From Sulfurimonas sp. (GTDB taxonomy: Bacteria; Campylobacterota; Campylobacteria; Campylobacterales; Sulfurimonadaceae), in contig JAQIBW010000291.1 in the NCBI GenBank assembly GCA_027858865.1, positions 1 to 7,065 of the forward strand: DNA of 7,065 nt. The letters run 5' to 3'. Under the pieces are notes generated by a model, which was not told the DNA's origin, made no database searches, and was given only the letters and a program-made list of their open reading frames with translations. Both the position numbers and the translations under genes were made by a program. Below, in pieces: positions 5,737-7,065 of the stretch. Within the stretch, counting starts at the first letter, position 1, and each line of letters opens with the position of its first letter.

Positions 5737-6841
5737 ATTTGATAAGCGTATTCTAGCACAATTTGACTTCTTTTCTATTATCTTAATTATCCCGCTTGTA
5801 TTTACTTCACATTGGCTTATCGGAGAAGTTGTTCCGGCACTTGCACAAAAACAAAATGCCTATGTCGGAATAGCCGTTATTGCATTCTTATTTGTGTTTT
5901 TACTACCTATTCGCCGAATGAGTTGGCTTATACCTCTAATCTATTGGGCAAATATTGGACTTTTGCTCGCGGTTGAGTTTTTTGGACATGCAAGATTAGG
6001 CGCTCAGAGATGGATTGATATTCCCTTTATCAACGCAACTATTCAGCCATCTGAGTTTGTGAAACCTGCTCTTATACTGATGCTGGCTTACCTTATTCAC
6101 AAAAATCCACCACCAATTAATGGTTATAGAATCGGTGAATTTTTAAAAATTAGTTTTTACATACTTCTTCCATTTATTTTAATTGTTAAAGAACCGGATT
6201 TAGGAACTGCACTTGTATTACTACTAATAGGCTATGGAGTTCTTTTCTTCATCGGGGTTCATTGGAAAATATGGGCAACTATTTTAGCTGCTATATTACT
6301 TTTTTCTCCGCTAGTATATAAGTTTGGACTACATGATTATCAAAAAACAAGAATCACAGACTTTTTAAGTGAAAAACCATCTTATCACGTGCAACAGTCC
6401 ATCATTGCCATTGGTTCTGGAGGACTTACAGGAAAGTCAAAAGATGAAGCTACTCAGACTCAGATGAGATTTTTACCTATTGCTACAAGTGATTTTATCT
6501 TCGCATTTCTTGTTGAAAGAAGTGGATTTTTAGGGGCACTTGGCATTATCTTGGTATATGTTATGCTCATACTTCATCTAATGAGTCTTAGCATCTATAA
6601 TAAAGACTACTTCATAAAAGTAGTCACTGTATCAATATCATTTATGATTTTTATTTATATGGGAGTAAATATATCTATGACAATAGGTTATGCTCCTGTT
6701 GTTGGAGTCCCTTTACCGATGTTTAGTTATGGAGGAAGTAGTTTTATAAACTTTATAATTCTATTTGCAATTATGCAAAACTTGATTACCTTTAGATCTA
6801 AAGATATGTATGACATCAGAGGTACAAAAAGCTTTTTATAA
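5729..6841 (+). CDS. rodA: Rod-shape determining protein RodA (SEDS peptidoglycan glycosyltransferase)
   Basis: RodA (MrdB) polymerises lipid II into glycan strands in the elongasome with its partner PBP2. The 370 residues contain about ten hydrophobic segments (near 15-34, 45-60, 65-84, 110-124, 141-153, 158-176, 180-198, 260-286, 296-318 and 335-355). SEDS motifs are all present: GAQRWI (91-96), QPSEFVKPA (106-114), KEPDLGTA (154-161), the large-loop stretch GGLTGKSKDEATQTQMRFLP (231-250), TSDFIFAFLVERSG (253-266) with the conserved Asp255 needed for catalysis, and GVPLPMFSYGGSS (326-338). The GLTGK and TQTQ loop separates RodA from FtsW. The start is TTG at 5729 with GGAG 8 bases upstream; the next residues WRFDKRIL fit the cytoplasmic N-terminus of RodA, and no ATG is available nearby. 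It is transcribed divergently from the division operon, as I recall for C. jejuni mrdB. A weak start codon may keep the level low. Confidence 0.95.
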   Translation: MWRFDKRILAQFDFFSIILIIPLVFTSHWLIGEVVPALAQKQNAYVGIAVIAFLFVFLLPIRRMSWLIPLIYWANIGLLLAVEFFGHARLGAQRWIDIPFINATIQPSEFVKPALILMLAYLIHKNPPPINGYRIGEFLKISFYILLPFILIVKEPDLGTALVLLLIGYGVLFFIGVHWKIWATILAAILLFSPLVYKFGLHDYQKTRITDFLSEKPSYHVQQSIIAIGSGGLTGKSKDEATQTQMRFLPIATSDFIFAFLVERSGFLGALGIILVYVMLILHLMSLSIYNKDYFIKVVTVSISFMIFIYMGVNISMTIGYAPVVGVPLPMFSYGGSSFINFIILFAIMQNLITFRSKDMYDIRGTKSFL

Positions 6842-6867
6842 AAATATCCGATATACTCGTGATATTT
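6842..6867 (+). repeat. Short inverted repeat after rodA, possible weak terminator stem
   Basis: AAATATC (6842-6848) pairs with GATATTT (6861-6867) across a 12-base loop, starting right after the rodA stop. The stem is AT-rich and the first T-run comes 16 bases later (6884-6889), so it is a poor intrinsic terminator. The downstream gene may be partly read through from rodA. A second small palindrome, AGATTT (6881-6886) with AAATCT (6890-6895), lies just ahead of the next ribosome binding site. Confidence 0.25.
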
Positions 6868-6870
6868 AGT

Positions 6871-6876
6871 TAAAAT
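6871..6876 (+). promoter_or_regulatory. Candidate -10 box for the gene at 6907
   Basis: TAAAAT matches TATAAT at 5 of 6 positions and sits in AT-rich DNA, 31 bases before the proposed start codon. Transcription would begin near 6883 and leave a leader of about 24 bases. There is no recognisable -35 box. In DNA this AT-rich such matches arise easily by chance. Confidence 0.35.
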
Positions 6877-6895
6877 TATCAGATTTTTTAAATCT

Positions 6896-6909
6896 AAGGA
6901 AGAATTATT
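6896..6909 (+). promoter_or_regulatory. Shine-Dalgarno and ATT start codon
   Basis: AAGGA (6896-6900) is an excellent Shine-Dalgarno sequence. Six bases after it comes ATT (6907-6909), followed by AAA, giving Met-Lys as is usual for signal peptides if AUU is decoded by initiator tRNA. An in-frame TAA lies at 6895-6897, and no ATG, GTG or TTG occurs in this frame from there to the window end. A second ATT at 6904 would be only 3 bases from the Shine-Dalgarno, so 6907 fits better. Confidence 0.6.
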
Positions 6910-7065
6910 AAAGTACTTATACCTATATTATTTTCCATATCTTTATATGGCTCTGTATATCCAAGCTTTACTAACAACGAGATCCTTCATATAGAGAAGA
7001 AATCTGGGAAAGAAGCTTGTAACAGAATCAACGACTATGATAAAAAAATAAAATATCAATCAGAC
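6907..7065 (+). CDS. Exported protein of unknown function, N-terminal part, probable ATT start
   Basis: The first 53 codons of a gene that runs past the window end. The frame opens with a signal peptide: Lys2, then hydrophobic VLIPILFSISLYG, with likely cleavage around residues 15-17. The mature part begins SFTNNEILHIEKKSGKEACN and continues polar and Lys-rich. I do not recognise it firmly. The pattern of an Ile-Glu-Lys-Lys-x-Gly-x-Glu-Ala stretch followed by Arg and an acidic/aromatic run faintly recalls the N-terminus of bacterial transglutaminase-like cysteine peptidases (LapG type), which act in the periplasm, but the catalytic Cys, His and Asp would lie beyond the window. It follows rodA by 65 bases on the same strand. 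The start codon is not canonical; alternatives are an ATG mutated or misread as ATT, a decayed gene, or a later start beyond the window that would remove the signal peptide. Confidence 0.6.
   Translation, partial: MKVLIPILFSISLYGSVYPSFTNNEILHIEKKSGKEACNRINDYDKKIKYQSD

Noticed and set aside
5713..5742. Nine-codon leader frame starting at TTG 5713 and overlapping the rodA start
   Set aside because: It has no Shine-Dalgarno of its own and the first GGAG is better explained as the rodA ribosome binding site.
5729..6841. FtsW rather than RodA
   Set aside because: The large loop reads GLTGK followed by TQTQMRFLP, as in RodA; FtsW has a different loop sequence at this place.

Overview
The window looks like chromosome from a free-living member of the Campylobacterota (Epsilonproteobacteria), most like Sulfurimonas or a close relative. 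The signs are strongly AT-rich DNA, short intergenic gaps, the long lineage-type form of TrmB, and a gene order (RluD-type pseudouridine synthase, FlpA-like fibronectin-type-III lipoprotein, trmB, ftsE, ftsX, M23/EnvC-type protein, with rodA divergent) that I recall from Campylobacter jejuni (around Cj1275c-Cj1282) and in part from Helicobacter. The genus is an inference.

Positions 1-5636 are one tightly packed minus-strand operon. Read in transcription order it holds a 23S rRNA pseudouridine synthase (5636-4659), an FlpA-like lipoprotein with four FN3-like repeats (4711-3359), tRNA (guanine-N7)-methyltransferase TrmB (3347-2175), the divisome ABC-type pair FtsE (2182-1511) and FtsX (1524-712), and the N-terminal coiled-coil part of an EnvC-like murein hydrolase activator (715 to beyond position 1). 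Four of the five junctions overlap (53, 8, 14 and 4 bases) and the fifth gap is 11 bases, so translational coupling is likely. FtsE, FtsX and the EnvC-like protein should form one unit: FtsE ATPase activity is passed through FtsX to a periplasmic coiled-coil protein that controls peptidoglycan cleavage at division.

Positions 5637-5728 are a short divergent promoter region. Positions 5729-6841 (plus strand) encode RodA, the SEDS peptidoglycan glycosyltransferase of cell elongation, starting at TTG. The two transcription units therefore place elongation and division wall factors back to back.

Positions 6842-6906 are a short gap with a weak inverted repeat, a candidate -10 box and a strong Shine-Dalgarno sequence. 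The last 159 bases are the start of a plus-strand gene for an exported protein. Its reading frame contains no ATG, GTG or TTG between an upstream stop and the window end, and the Shine-Dalgarno points to an ATT codon. This probable AUU start is the most unusual thing in the window. A second item of interest is a perfect 11-bp hairpin that begins at the base after the pseudouridine synthase stop codon, inside the lipobox codons of the overlapping lipoprotein gene. I see no mobile elements, CRISPR arrays, tRNA or rRNA genes. The window is mainly a conserved housekeeping cluster and I do not see a new multi-gene system.
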